Part shown: positions 46,121-56,208 of the stretch, one piece after another
Layout: each line of letters begins with the position of its first letter
Position numbering within the stretch: position 1 is the stretch's first letter
Translations under genes and position numbers: made by a program
The notes under the pieces: model-generated
Database searches by the model: none
What the model saw: only the letters and a program-made list of their open reading frames with translations
Told to the model about the DNA's origin: nothing
Source: Silene conica
Taxonomy: Eukaryota > Streptophyta > Magnoliopsida > Caryophyllales > Caryophyllaceae
NCBI GenBank assembly: GCA_029255685.2
Contig: CM055315.2
Coordinates: 26,789,501 to 26,853,500 of the forward strand
DNA length: 64,000 nucleotides
Direction of reading: 5' to 3'

Positions 46121-46681
46121 AGGTTCAGCGGTCAACTTAAGACATAACCTAATACCAAAACATTCAGCAAGTGTAAAGGTTCAGCGGTCAACTTAAGACA
46201 TAACCTAAACACCAAAACATTCAGCAAGCAAGGACTCAGAGGCCAACTTAAGGCATGGACCTGCCAATCCACCAGACACTAGACTCAGCGGCCAACTTAA
46301 GGCATAGACTAGCATCCAAAAGTAAAGGACTCAGAGGCCAGCTTAAGGCATGTCCCTTCACCACATCACAAGGTACTAAACTCAGAGGCCAGCTTAAGGC
46401 ATGTTCTAGCACCAAACATCTGCACTCCGGGCAAGGTGTCAGTTCCTTAGCTACCCCGTTGTGCAGCTGCTCTACTCGTCAGACTCAGAGGCCAACTTAA
46501 GGCATGTTCCAACGCGATCACAATCAAACATGTCTGGACTCAAAGGCCAGCTTAAGGCATGTCTCAGACACGACAAACATACACATATGGAGCTCAGAGG
46601 CCAGCTTAAGGCATATCCCCATATATGACAAACAACTCACGTATTAAGTTCAGAGGCCAGCTTAAGGCATAACTTAATACG
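46121..46681. repeat. Array of ten hairpin units with a conserved core and unit-specific stems
   Basis: Core CAGAGGCCAGCTTAAGGCAT (two early units CAGCGGTCAACTTAAGACAT) recurs ten times, about 50-60 bases apart with one wider gap. In most units the bases on either side are inverse to each other but differ between units, e.g. CGTATTAAGTT/AACTTAATACG (46640, 46671), TGTCTGGAC/GTCTCAGACA (46531, 46561), GGTACTAAAC/GTTCTAGCACC (46372, 46403), AGGTT/AACCT (46121, 46146). Inside the core GCC/GGC (or GTC/GAC) flank a 7-base loop. The copy in the other LTR is at 53704-54264. Confidence 0.85.
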
Positions 46682-46973
46682 CATCAATACAATATCAACC
46701 AAAGCCTATGAACTAATCTATAGTTCTACTTTTCTTAACCTCTAGTCAACACTGAATTGACCCCGGGAACTAAGTTGAGGGAGAGCCGGTTTCCCTTTCG
46801 GTTACCCGACCGGGGGCTCTCTATCCTTACTCCATTCCCGAACCCAATAAAATGTTGCCCATCCTCCGGGGACTTCAAAAACATGTCACGGGTATACAAA
46901 ACGAGTTTCAACCAAAACCGATTAACCGTTTGAAAGTTACAATTAAATTACGATTTCCAAAAATAGCTTACAG

Positions 46974-47345
46974 GGGTCCCCAGCCGGTCGGCAGGCAGCC
47001 GGTCGGCCGGCTGGAGACCCACTCAGCTTCTCTTTCTTTTTTGTAAAAGAAGAACAACACAAGGACTCCCAGCCGGTCGGCAGGCAGCCGGTCGGTCGGC
47101 TGGGGATCCATTTCCCTAGCCTTCGCAAACTCGTACACCAACCCACACGTACTCCCAGCCGGCTGGCAGGCGGCCGGTCTGCCGGCTGGGCTCCCCTTCT
47201 ACTTATGTTCTTCGCAAACAACAAACAACATGGAGAGACTACCAGCCGGTCGGCAGGCAGCCGGTCGGCCGGCTGGCAGTCCTAAGCCTAAATTTTTAAA
47301 AATCGCAAAACACAAAGAAGCGCTCCCAGCCGGTCGACCGGCTTA
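46974..47345. repeat. GC-rich palindrome array (CCAGCCGG...CCGGCTGG)
   Basis: Five units about 80-90 bases apart with arms CCAGCCGG/CCGGCTGG around a TCGGCAGGCAGCCGGTCGG-like middle; the last is truncated. Pairing extends into unit-specific flanks (46974-46987 with 47007-47020; 47237-47249 with 47269-47281). The other LTR has the same array at about 54560-54925 with unit-length differences. Confidence 0.85.
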
Positions 47346-48299
47346 GAGAGCCTGTAACGAATTTCGTGATTTTCCAGCCCCTTCTAAAATTCACAAATCG
47401 ACATACAATCTTCAATAATTGCTACAAGTATGATTTGCCCAACATTATAAACATCCAATACTATTATCCTAACAGCACACAAATCCCATAACAATCCTCA
47501 AATGATTATATCGAGTATCCGTCGCAAAATGTGTAAATTTTCAGAATACCACATAAGAGCATATGAACATCAACAAGCATGAATTCATCTCAATAAAACA
47601 TTCCTAATCATGTTAGTAAGTCCTTTAAACATTATTCTTTAACAAAATCAGAAACTAATCATAAGAACACATCAAACTTGCTAATATACACATAAAGGTC
47701 GAGTTTCTCATTATCGTCACCTTTCAAGCGATTTCGGCTAAAGATCCTCCTCTACCAAGTAGCTATCAATGTCCGGGTTGTCCAATCCTTCACCTACAAA
47801 CACGAAAAACGGGTTTAAGGCCTCAAAAACGGAATTCAAGGAAAACAGCCCCATTTTCGAAGTTAAGGATTTGCAAAATGAAAGTGATAGATGGCTTAGA
47901 AATCGAATAAGGATTCCGAAAATGTTATCGTTACCTCGATTAGGTTAACGGATGATGGAGAAAAGCTCAAAAGAAGATGTTAACAGTGGAGGTTTTTGTG
48001 AGAATTGTTTTACAGTGAAATGTTTGAGGATGGAGGACAATATGTCGACTAAAGGGTTTATGAAGGTTTTATGGGTTGTCCTTTCCGAGTCAATTAAATG
48101 GGTCGGACACTTGAACGGATATTTAAGATATGAGTTTAAGTTTACCAAGTTTGTATTCGTCTTAAGGACTTAAGGTTCTTAAGACGGATCTTACTAATTA
48201 AATTAAAACCTTTCACAATAAATTATTAAAATATTATTTTATTACTTAAAATAATTTAAAACGCTTAAATTAGATTTTACGAAAATACGGGATGTTACA
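47346..48299 (-). other. LTR part without repeats
   Basis: Remainder of the 3' LTR; no gene. On the minus strand this is the 5' portion (U3), where the element promoter should lie; no TATA box stands out clearly. Confidence 0.5.
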
Positions 48300-48313
48300 A
48301 TCACCCCAACTTC
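48300..48313 (-). other. Polypurine tract of the chromovirus
   Basis: Minus strand GAAGTTGGGGTGAT directly before the 3' LTR. Confidence 0.8.
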
Positions 48314-48364
48314 AAAAAGTTTCGTCCTCGAAACTCGAACGGATATAAATCTATATACTATACC

Positions 48365-49757
48365 TCAATCGAATAAGAAGGGATGCGCAGCACGCATCGA
48401 TGCCTCAGTCTCCCATGTCTGCTCCTCGACATCACCGCAACGCCATAGAATCTTCACCAAGGGCACCACCTTGCTCCTAAGCTTCCTCTCCTGTCGGTCA
48501 AGGATCTTCACTGGTCGCTCCTCGAAGGCAAGACTCGGCTCTAGGTTCTTGATCTCTCTGTGCAGTACATGACTCGGGTCACTAATATATCTGCGGAGCT
48601 GGGAAACGTGAAAGACGTTATGGACCTTGCCCAAACTAGGAGGCAAGTCCAAACGGTAAGCTACGGCGCCAATCTTCTTCACGATCACAAATGGTCCAAT
48701 GAACTTAGGGCTCAGCTTGCCCTTAACGCCAAACCTCTTGACGCCCTTCATCGGAGACACCCTCAAGAAGACACTGTCACCCTCTTCAAACTCTAAGGGT
48801 CTACGACGGACATCGTCATAGGACTTCTGTCGGTCCTGAGCGGCCTTCATCCTATTCCTAACGAGCTGTACACGGTCAATGGTCTCAGCTAGCTGGTCAG
48901 GTCCAAGGTCGTGCACGTCACTCGCCTGATCCCAACAGATCGGGCTACGGCACTTCCTCCCGTAAAGAGCCTCGTACGGAGCCATACCAATGGAAGCATG
49001 GTAACTGTTGTTGTAAGAAAACTCTACCAACGGCAAACACTGCTCCCAAGAACTCTGAAAATCGAGGGCACAAGCGCGGAGCAAATCCTCTAGTGTCTGT
49101 ATGGTCCTCCCGGATTGCCCATCGGTCGCGGCATGAAAAGCAGTACTCATCAACAAACGGCTACCCATAGCCTCGTGCAAAGTCTTCCAGAATCTGGAGC
49201 AAAAACGAGGATCACGATCTGAAACGATCTCTCTCGGCACACCATGATAAGGGACTATCTCAGCAATATAAGCCCTGGCTAATCGATCCATGTCCCACGT
49301 CTCTCTGATCGGCACGAATCTGGCACACCTAGTTAGTCGATCCACAATAACCCAAATCGCATCTTTGCCTCCCACAGTCTTAGGAAAAGTCGTCACAAAG
49401 TCCATAGATATGCACTCCCACTTCCACTGAGGAACGGGAAGCGGCTGTAGCAAACCACTTGGCATCCTATGCTCTATCTTGACTTGCTGACAAGTCAAGC
49501 ACCTACTAACGTAATCCAAGATCTCCTTCTTCATACCAGGCCACCAAAACATAAGCCTCAAATCCTTGTGCATCTTCTCTCCTCCTGGATGAACTGAATA
49601 CGGTATCAAGTGAGCCTCATCAAGAACCCTCTTCCTCAAATCTGGCCCATCGGGGACATACATCCTACCACGAAACCTAAGGAAAGCATCAGCATCAATC
49701 ACTAAGTCAGGTGCAACACCACTCGAAATCTTAGCCTCGAATTTCTTGAAATCGGCA
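48365..49757 (-). pseudogene. pol: Integrase with chromodomain; catalytic Glu lost
   Basis: Minus strand, in frame with the upstream reverse transcriptase but separated by a TAA at about 49758. Zinc-binding HHCC region (HPGGEKMHKDL ... CLTCQQVK), catalytic core with SMDFVTTFPKT (first Asp) and VSDRDPRF (second Asp). At the third catalytic position the usual glutamate is glycine (DGQSGRTIQTLED, near 49110), so strand transfer should be abolished. Then the GPFVIVKKIGAVAYRLDLP region and a C-terminal chromodomain (RPVKILDRQERKLRSK ... ILWRCGDVEEQTWETE), which in this clade directs insertion to heterochromatin. Confidence 0.9.
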
Positions 49758-51270
49758 TCTTAAGGTAAACTCTGGCCAATCTCCCAATATAAAGACGGCT
49801 CGGCAGTCATAGCGGCTAACCAATCAAAACCACTACTCACCATCTCTAATCTCAACTTCCGGAACTCGGAACACAACTCATCGGGCAATACTCGCATGGC
49901 ACTCATCGAGTGAGAAGTCTTGCGACTAAGCACATCAGCGACTACATTGGCTTTTCCCTCGTGATACAATAACTCAAGGTCGTAATCTTTCACCAACTCT
50001 AGCCAACGTCTCTGTCTCATGTTAAGGTCTTTCTGGGTAAAAATGTACTTAAGACTCTTGTGATCTGTGAAAATGCGGCAATGGGATCCAATCAGGTAAT
50101 GTCGCCACATCTTCAAAGCATGAACGACTGCGGCCAACTCCAGGTCATGTGTCGGATAGTTCACCTCATGAACTCTCAACTGTCTAGATGAGTAGGCTAT
50201 CACCTTACCACTCTGCATCAGTACGCATCCAAGTCCTAACATCGAAGCATCACAATACACATCAAAGTCAACCCCGATCTCTGGCAAAGCAAGTATAGGA
50301 GCGGAGGTCAACCTAGTCTTCAACTCCTGGAAAGAACTCTCGCACTTGTCGGTCCACACAAATTTAGCTTCTTTCTTCAGTAACTGAGTCATCGGGCGAG
50401 CTAATCTAGAGAAATCCTCAACAAATCTACGATAATAACCAGCCAATCCAAGGAAACTACGGATCTCTCCAACATCTTTGGGACTCTCCCAATCAACAAC
50501 GACCTCAATCTTCGCGGGATCAACCATAACTCCCTCACTAGATATCACATGTCTCAGAAATGCAACCTTAGAAAGCCAAAACTCACACTTAGAGAACTTC
50601 GCGAACCACTTCTGACGACGTAAAATCCCAAGAATCAATCTAAGATGCTCAGCATGCTCCTCATCGGTCTTAGAGTAAATGAGGATATCATCAATAAACA
50701 CCACAACACAAGTGTCAAGATACTCACTAAAGGTACGGTTCATCTGATCCATGAAGATAGCAGGTGCATTAGTCAACCCAAAAGGCATAACCACGAACTC
50801 AAAATGCCAATATCTGGTACGAAAAGCAGTCTTCGCAATATCAGCCTCTCTCACTGGGATCTGACGATAACCCGGTCGAAGATCAATCTTAGAAAACCTA
50901 GAAGCACCTCTCAACTGATCGAACAAGTCATCTATCCTAGGCAAAGGATATCTGTTCTTCACGGTCACTCGGTTCAACTCTCTATAGTCAATGCAAAGTC
51001 TCATGGAACCATCTTTCTTCTTAACGAACAAAACGGGAGCACCCCACGGAGAAGCACGCGGTCTAATGAACCATTTCTTGATCATCTCTTCCAACTGTTG
51101 CTTCAATTCTTTCAACTCTGGTGGAGCCATACGGTAAGAAGCTTTGGAAATCGGTCCGGTACCTGGAACAAGCTCTATGGTGAACTCCACATCTCTCTCT
51201 GGCGGTATCCCTGGCAAGTCATCTGGGAAAACATCTGGATACTCACGAACAATGGCTACATCCTCAAGCT
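49758..51270 (-). pseudogene. pol: Reverse transcriptase and RNase H of the chromovirus
   Basis: Minus-strand frame 51217-49760 is fully open over 485 aa. Reverse transcriptase motifs: [58 protein letters not shown], and the active site [11 protein letters not shown] (usual Y replaced by I-D-D context FIDD, common in Gypsy). RNase [45 protein letters not shown]. The link to the protease upstream is broken by a one-base frameshift near 51326; the link to integrase downstream by TAA. Confidence 0.9.
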
Positions 51271-51284
51271 TCGGTAGCGATGGT

Positions 51285-51810
51285 TTAGCAGCTGAAACAA
51301 CACACAGGAAGGCTTGGCAACCCCTTCCTAAGAAGATGAGATGCTTTCATCGAAGAGATAACACGAACACCCCTTTGAGGGCGAGTTCCCCTATAGGAAA
51401 CACGAACTCCTGAAGAACTCCTCAAGCAGATTTTCTGGTCGCGAAACTCGAAGCGAGCATGGTATCGCGATAACAAATCCATACCGAGGATAATGTCAAA
51501 CTCCTCGAGAGGAAATCTCAGTAAGTCCGCTGGAAATGTGGCTTGACCAATAATAATCGGAGCATCCCTATGGGACGAAGAGCAGGAAAACACGTCTCCA
51601 GAAGGTAAGGAAATGGAAGTCTCCTCAACCAATGAAGACTCAAGAGCTAAACGGTCGGCGAACTGAGTCGATATAAATGATAAAGAAGCTCCAGTATCGA
51701 ACAAAATAAGGCACTCTGCGCCAAGAACAGAAAAGACACCGGCGACAATGTCTGGATGAGCCTCAGCCTCAGCCCTAGTCATCACAAAGATCTTCCCTTT
51801 CGGCTTTCCT
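51285..51810 (-). pseudogene. pol: Aspartic protease of the chromovirus
   Basis: Minus strand; catalytic ILFDTGASLSFIS at about 51700 and a flap/ILGMDLLSRY motif at about 51460. In the same frame as gag but separated from it by TGA at 51813-51815. The C-terminal end runs out of frame near 51326 (a run of four G on the minus strand), just before the reverse transcriptase linker. Confidence 0.85.
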
Positions 51811-51812
51811 CC

Positions 51813-52802
51813 TCAAGTCGCTGCAGCAGCAGGGGCAGCCTTGCCAAGTGCGGTGTTCCTCTCAGGACACTCATAAGACTTATGCCCGAATCCATTGCAA
51901 GTGTAGCACTTGAAAGCATTCTTGAAACAGTCAAAACCCGGATGAGAAGGTTTACCACAACGGTGGCAAACACTAGCAGCTGTGTCGGTGTGAACAATGG
52001 TCTTAGCAACCGGAGCGGAGAACCTCTCAAACCGCTTCTTCTGAGAAGAAGGTGAAGAAGTAGAAGGAACAAACGGTCTCTTCCCCTGGTACACTGATCT
52101 CTGGTGAGGAGTCACACTGGAAGTAGCAGCACGGGTCTCAGCATCTATGGCACGAATAGAACTCTCGGCCCAAATAGCATCATCATATACCTCCACAAAA
52201 GAAGTCGAGTCACGACGAACCATACTCTCGATGCGCGGTCCTAGCTTGCCACGGTAAAAGTAGACTCTCTCAGCCTCATCTCTAACAAACCTTGATGCGA
52301 AATGAGCAAGTTGGTTGAAACGATCGGTAAACTCCTGAACTGACATCTTGCCTTGCTTCAAATCCATGAATTCTTTGAGTCGCTGTGATCTGAGCTCTTT
52401 AGGATAGAACCTCGTCTCGAGCTTATCCTTAAAAGCCTCCCAATCGAACAAAGGATCAAGAGTGAAAGTAGGTTATGTCAACGCCCACCACCTATCGGCC
52501 TCAAGGGTAAGAAAGTGAGTGGCTAGCCGCACTCTATCCTCTCTACCCACCGAATACATAGTAAAGCTCTTTTCCATCTCCCTGAACCACTCGGTAAGAG
52601 CTACCGGATCAACCTCGCCACCATAAGTCTTCACGTGGCTACGGGACATCTGCGAAGCTATCCATGAGAAACTACCAGGACGATTAGCCTCGTTGCCTGG
52701 CGGTGGAGGAGGTGGAACATTCCCTGCTTGCTGTCTCAGAGTCTCAAGCAAATGATGAATTGCTTGCAACATAATGTTATCAGCAGCCGTAGGTCTCACC
52801 AT
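51813..52802 (-). pseudogene. gag: Gag of the chromovirus, one internal stop
   Basis: ATG at 52802; N-terminal proline-rich stretch (NVPPPPPPGNE), then the retrotransposon gag domain (WFREMEKSFTMYS, FKDKLETRFYPKELRSQR, FMDLKQGKMSVQEFTDRFNQL). Two zinc knuckles: CHRCGKPSHPGFDC and CYTCNGFGHKSYEC (about 51970-51880). A TAA near 52473 interrupts the domain in frame, and a TGA at 51813 separates it from the protease. Relatives express gag-pol as one frame, so both look like disabling changes. Length is normal for the clade. Confidence 0.88.
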
Positions 52803-52956
52803 CCTTCAAAAGAGAAAACAAGTATTAGCTTAGCAATTAGCAATCACAAATAGACTACAAAATAAATCCTTAGATCTACCCCATCTCTCATTCATTATTT
52901 ATTTATTTGGTCAAGTTAAGGTTGGGGTCACATGAGTGCGTCGGGAGCACTAATGC
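52803..52956 (-). other. Short leader between primer site and gag
   Basis: About 150 bases, non-coding; nothing else recognised. Confidence 0.5.
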
Positions 52957-52968
52957 TCTGATACCAAC
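52957..52968 (-). other. Primer binding site of the chromovirus
   Basis: Minus-strand TTGGTATCAGAGC beside the 5' LTR; initiator tRNA-Met type. Confidence 0.85.
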
Positions 52969-53703
52969 TGTAAAACCCCTCGCGAAAGCGGAAATATAAA
53001 CATACAAAAGTACTAAAAATGCAGCGGAATTTAAACTTTTTAAAGTAAACAACATGCGAGAAGTCTTAAACTGAAACGGAAACTGAAACTAAAATAAAAC
53101 CAAAGTAGATAAGTAACAGTTCTAAGTATAAAAAACAAATATGTACAACAGCCTGGGATAAAACATCCCTACAGGCACCAAAACAACTGTATCAAAAGTC
53201 TAAGAGTCTAGCTAGGCGATATAAAGGTAAGTCATATGATGACAACATGATCATCACTCGCTAGCCCTCTCGTAACCCTGCTCCAACCTGCATGTACCTA
53301 CATACATGAAAACATGTACGCCACAATCAGTGGGGAGTGACTAGAGTTCTCCTAGCCACCTTTTGTGACAACACGTAACACATAAAGCAATACAGAATAC
53401 TCCAACATATATAAACATGTGAAGCATAAACATCTCATCAACTGTTCTCATACTATCATGCAACTCTAATGCACGGTTTTCAACCAACTTCATAAACGAC
53501 TGTTAGGAAGGAGAGCCGGTTTCCCTACTGGTTACCCAGTCGGGGGGGTCTTTCAATCCAACTATTTATGAAACCGAACTAAGAGTCATCCAATGCCTTG
53601 GATGATCAAACCACAACTTAACAACAATCATATACTCATCATTATCAATATCTATATCTGACACATACCAACTCAAGGCAAGCAGATAAAATCAGCAAGT
53701 AAA

Positions 53704-54264
53704 AGGTTCAGCGGTCAACTTAAGACATAACCTAAACACCAAAACATTCAGCAAGTGTAAAGGTTCAGCGGTCAACTTAAGACATAACCTAAACACCAAA
53801 ACATTCAGCAAGCAAGGACTCAGAGGCTAACTTAAGGCATGGACCTGCCAATCAGCAAGACACTAGACTCAGCGGCCAACTTAAGGCATAGACTAGCATC
53901 CAAAAGTAAAGGACTCAGAGGCCAGCTTAAGGCATGTCCCTTCACCACATCACAAGGTACTAAACTCAGAGGCCAGCTTAAGGCATGTTCTAGCACCAAA
54001 CATCTGCACTCCGGGCAAGGTGTCAGTTCCTTAGCTACCCCGTTGTGCAGCTGCTTTACTCGTCAGACTCAGAGGCCAACTTAAGGCATGTTCCAACACG
54101 ATCACAATCAAACATGTCTGGACTCAGAGGCCAGCTTAAGGCATGTCCCAGACACGACAAACATACATATATGGAGCTCAGAGGCCAGCTTAAGGCATAT
54201 CCCCATATATGACAAACAACTCACGTATTAAGTTCAGAGGCCAGCTTAAGGCATAACTTAATAA
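53704..54264. repeat. Second copy of the hairpin-unit array
   Basis: Same ten units as 46121-46681. Unit nine has better arms here (CATATATGG at 54166, CCATATATG at 54203) than in the other LTR, whereas unit ten has one mismatch in its right arm (AACTTAATAAG). Confidence 0.85.
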
Positions 54265-54559
54265 GAATCAATACAATATCAACCAAAGCCTATGAACTAA
54301 TCTATAGTTCTACTTTTCTTAACCTCTAGTCAACACTGAATTGACCCCGGTAACTAAGTTGAGGGAGAGCCGGTTTCCCTTTCGGTTACCCGACCGGGGG
54401 GTCTCTATCCTTACTCCATTCCCGAACCCAATAAAATGTTGCCCATCCTCCGGGGACTTCAAAAACATGTCACGGGTATACAAAACGAGTTTCAACCAAA
54501 ATCGATTAATCGTTTGAAAGTTACAATTAAATTACGATTTCCAAAAATAGCTTACAGGG

Positions 54560-54925
54560 GTCCCCAGCCGGTCGGCAGGCAGCCGGTCGGCCGGCTGGTG
54601 ACCCACTCAGCTTCTCTTTCTTTTTTTAAAAGAAGAACAACACAAGGACTCCCAGTCGGTCGGCAGGCAGTCGGTCGGCCGGCTGGGGATCCATTTCCCT
54701 AGCCTTCGCAAACTCGTACACCAACCCACACGTACTCCCAGCCGGCTGGCAGGCGGCCGGTCTGCCGGCTGGGCTCCCCTTCTACTTATGTTCTTCGCAA
54801 ACAACAAACAACATGAAGAGACTACCAGCCGGTCGGCAGGCTGGCAGTCCTAAGCCTAATTTTTCAAAAATCGCAAAACACAAAGAAGCGCTCCCAGCCG
54901 GTCGACCGGCGGCCGGTCGGTCGAC
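54560..54925. repeat. Second copy of the GC-rich palindrome array
   Basis: Matches 46974-47345, with two slippage-type length differences. The Copia element inserted just after its last unit. Confidence 0.85.
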
Positions 54926-54928
54926 CGC

Positions 54929-54933
54929 CTCAG
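54929..54933. other. Target-site duplication CTCAG, left copy
   Basis: CTCAG before the Copia 5' LTR; repeated at 63279-63283. The other chromovirus LTR has CTTAG at the equivalent unoccupied site (about 47344), which confirms the insertion point. Confidence 0.9.
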
Positions 54934-56193
54934 TGTTGGGAAATGTGTCCTCAACAATAGTGCGGTCACGTAATTAAATCTCATGACGAGAATGCGCAAG
55001 GGATGATGCGAATTATATTAGTCAACTGACCAACATTAATCGGTAATGATTGGCTAGCTAGAGTTTGACATTACTGTCGTATGACGGTGGTGGTCAGTTG
55101 ATCCCTTTAGGTCACACCTATAGGACAATTCCCTTAATTGATTGATAAAGTGATCAAATGTATATTGATACGATTTGATCATATTCCTTAAACTCGTATA
55201 CCGAGAAATCAGAGGTTAAATCTTAATGTAAGATTTATGTTTGAAATTGAAATGTGTCAATTGTCAAACAATAAACGATTTTTATGAAATATCGTAATTA
55301 GAATGAATCGGGTTAAAATTATACAAAAGTTGTAAATCGTATTGACGATTATTGAAAATGACCATTTTATATATTAGTAATTTCGAATTACTTGTCAAAT
55401 TATTAAATATGATTTATTTAATTTATAAATGATATTTATTTGATAAATAGGCATTTTTAAATTAAAACAATTGTTTCTTATGAGTGTGACATTTTATGTC
55501 ACACATATACAATTGTACAAATGACAAACTTAAAATGGATGTACATTTTAACCCAAAAGTGACGGTTTGGGGTGGGTGGTTTATGGAGTGTTTAAGCATC
55601 TTAAGACACTCAATAAACACCATCATTATGTTACTCTTGAAAAGAGAACCTAGAGCCACCCTAAGTGTTTTGGTAAGACCAAAAGCACTCCTTGGTGCTT
55701 CCCCATAAGAACAACACGGCAAACACACCAAGCATACTATCAATGTGAATTTGTTGAAGTGTGATTCATTCCAACTTATCTTAGTTTTCAAGTGTGAGAA
55801 AACCATAATAAAACCTCTAATATTATTTCATTACATATGAATATAATAGGATTATATTAGCATTACTACAATTGAAATAATATTCTCATATTATTTATTC
55901 TAATAAGAGATTGGAATATAGAGTTTAAGGAGAACCGATTATAACACCTAGCTAGTGTATGTTTCGGTTTAAGGGGTTGTTTTGGGTGCATCACGAAGGA
56001 GGTATTCTTGTTGAGTACTAGGAGGATCATCCTTGCTATATATTCGGACCGTGAGTAAGGGTTCGAAAACTCTCTTATTTCCGCATTATTAAGCATGCAT
56101 AAGATCACATAAATAAGTTAATTAAAATGTTAAGTAAAGTATTTTGATTAGTATGACTAAATATTTAGTTTATGAGTAACTAAAAACCCAACA
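54934..56193 (+). repeat. 5' LTR of the Copia element
   Basis: 1260 bp, TGTTGGGAAATG...AAACCCAACA. Inverted repeat TCAACTGACCA (55022) / TGGTCAGTTGA (55091), also present in the diverged LTR at 1980-3204. The 70-80 aa ORFs in either strand recur identically in the 3' LTR and are not genes. Confidence 0.92.
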
Positions 56194-56195
56194 AT

Positions 56196-56208
56196 TGGTA
56201 TCAGAGCA
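56196..56208 (+). other. Primer binding site, initiator tRNA-Met
   Basis: TGGTATCAGAGCA two bases after the LTR. Confidence 0.88.

Larger units (their letters stand above)
45386..48299 (-). repeat. Chromovirus 3' LTR (~2.9 kb)
   Basis: Minus-strand start TGTAACATCCCG, end GGGGTTTTACA. Contains three kinds of repeated hairpin modules (45930-45970 and 46786-46826; 46121-46681; 46974-47345). No gene; the ORFs at 46255 and 46852 are chance frames across these repeats. Confidence 0.88.
52969..54933 (-). repeat. Chromovirus 5' LTR, first segment
   Basis: Same order of modules as 45386-47345. It stops at the Copia insertion; the remainder resumes at 63284. Differences from the other LTR include about 18 bases missing in one GC-rich palindrome (near 54840) and about 19 extra bases near 54910. 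Confidence 0.88.

Noticed and set aside
46121-46681. CRISPR-like repeat-spacer array
   Set aside because: Regular repeats with different spacers look like CRISPR at first sight, but the spacers are mutually inverse around each core, the DNA is a plant LTR, and the same array occurs in the partner LTR.
46255-47224. ORFs repeated at 46255/53839, 46852/54436 and 46943/54607
   Set aside because: They occur in both chromovirus LTRs and read across hairpin repeats; non-coding LTR sequence.
55462-56108. ORFs of 70-114 aa duplicated at 62547-63193
   Set aside because: They are in the two LTRs of the same Copia element, on both strands, with no recognised domain.
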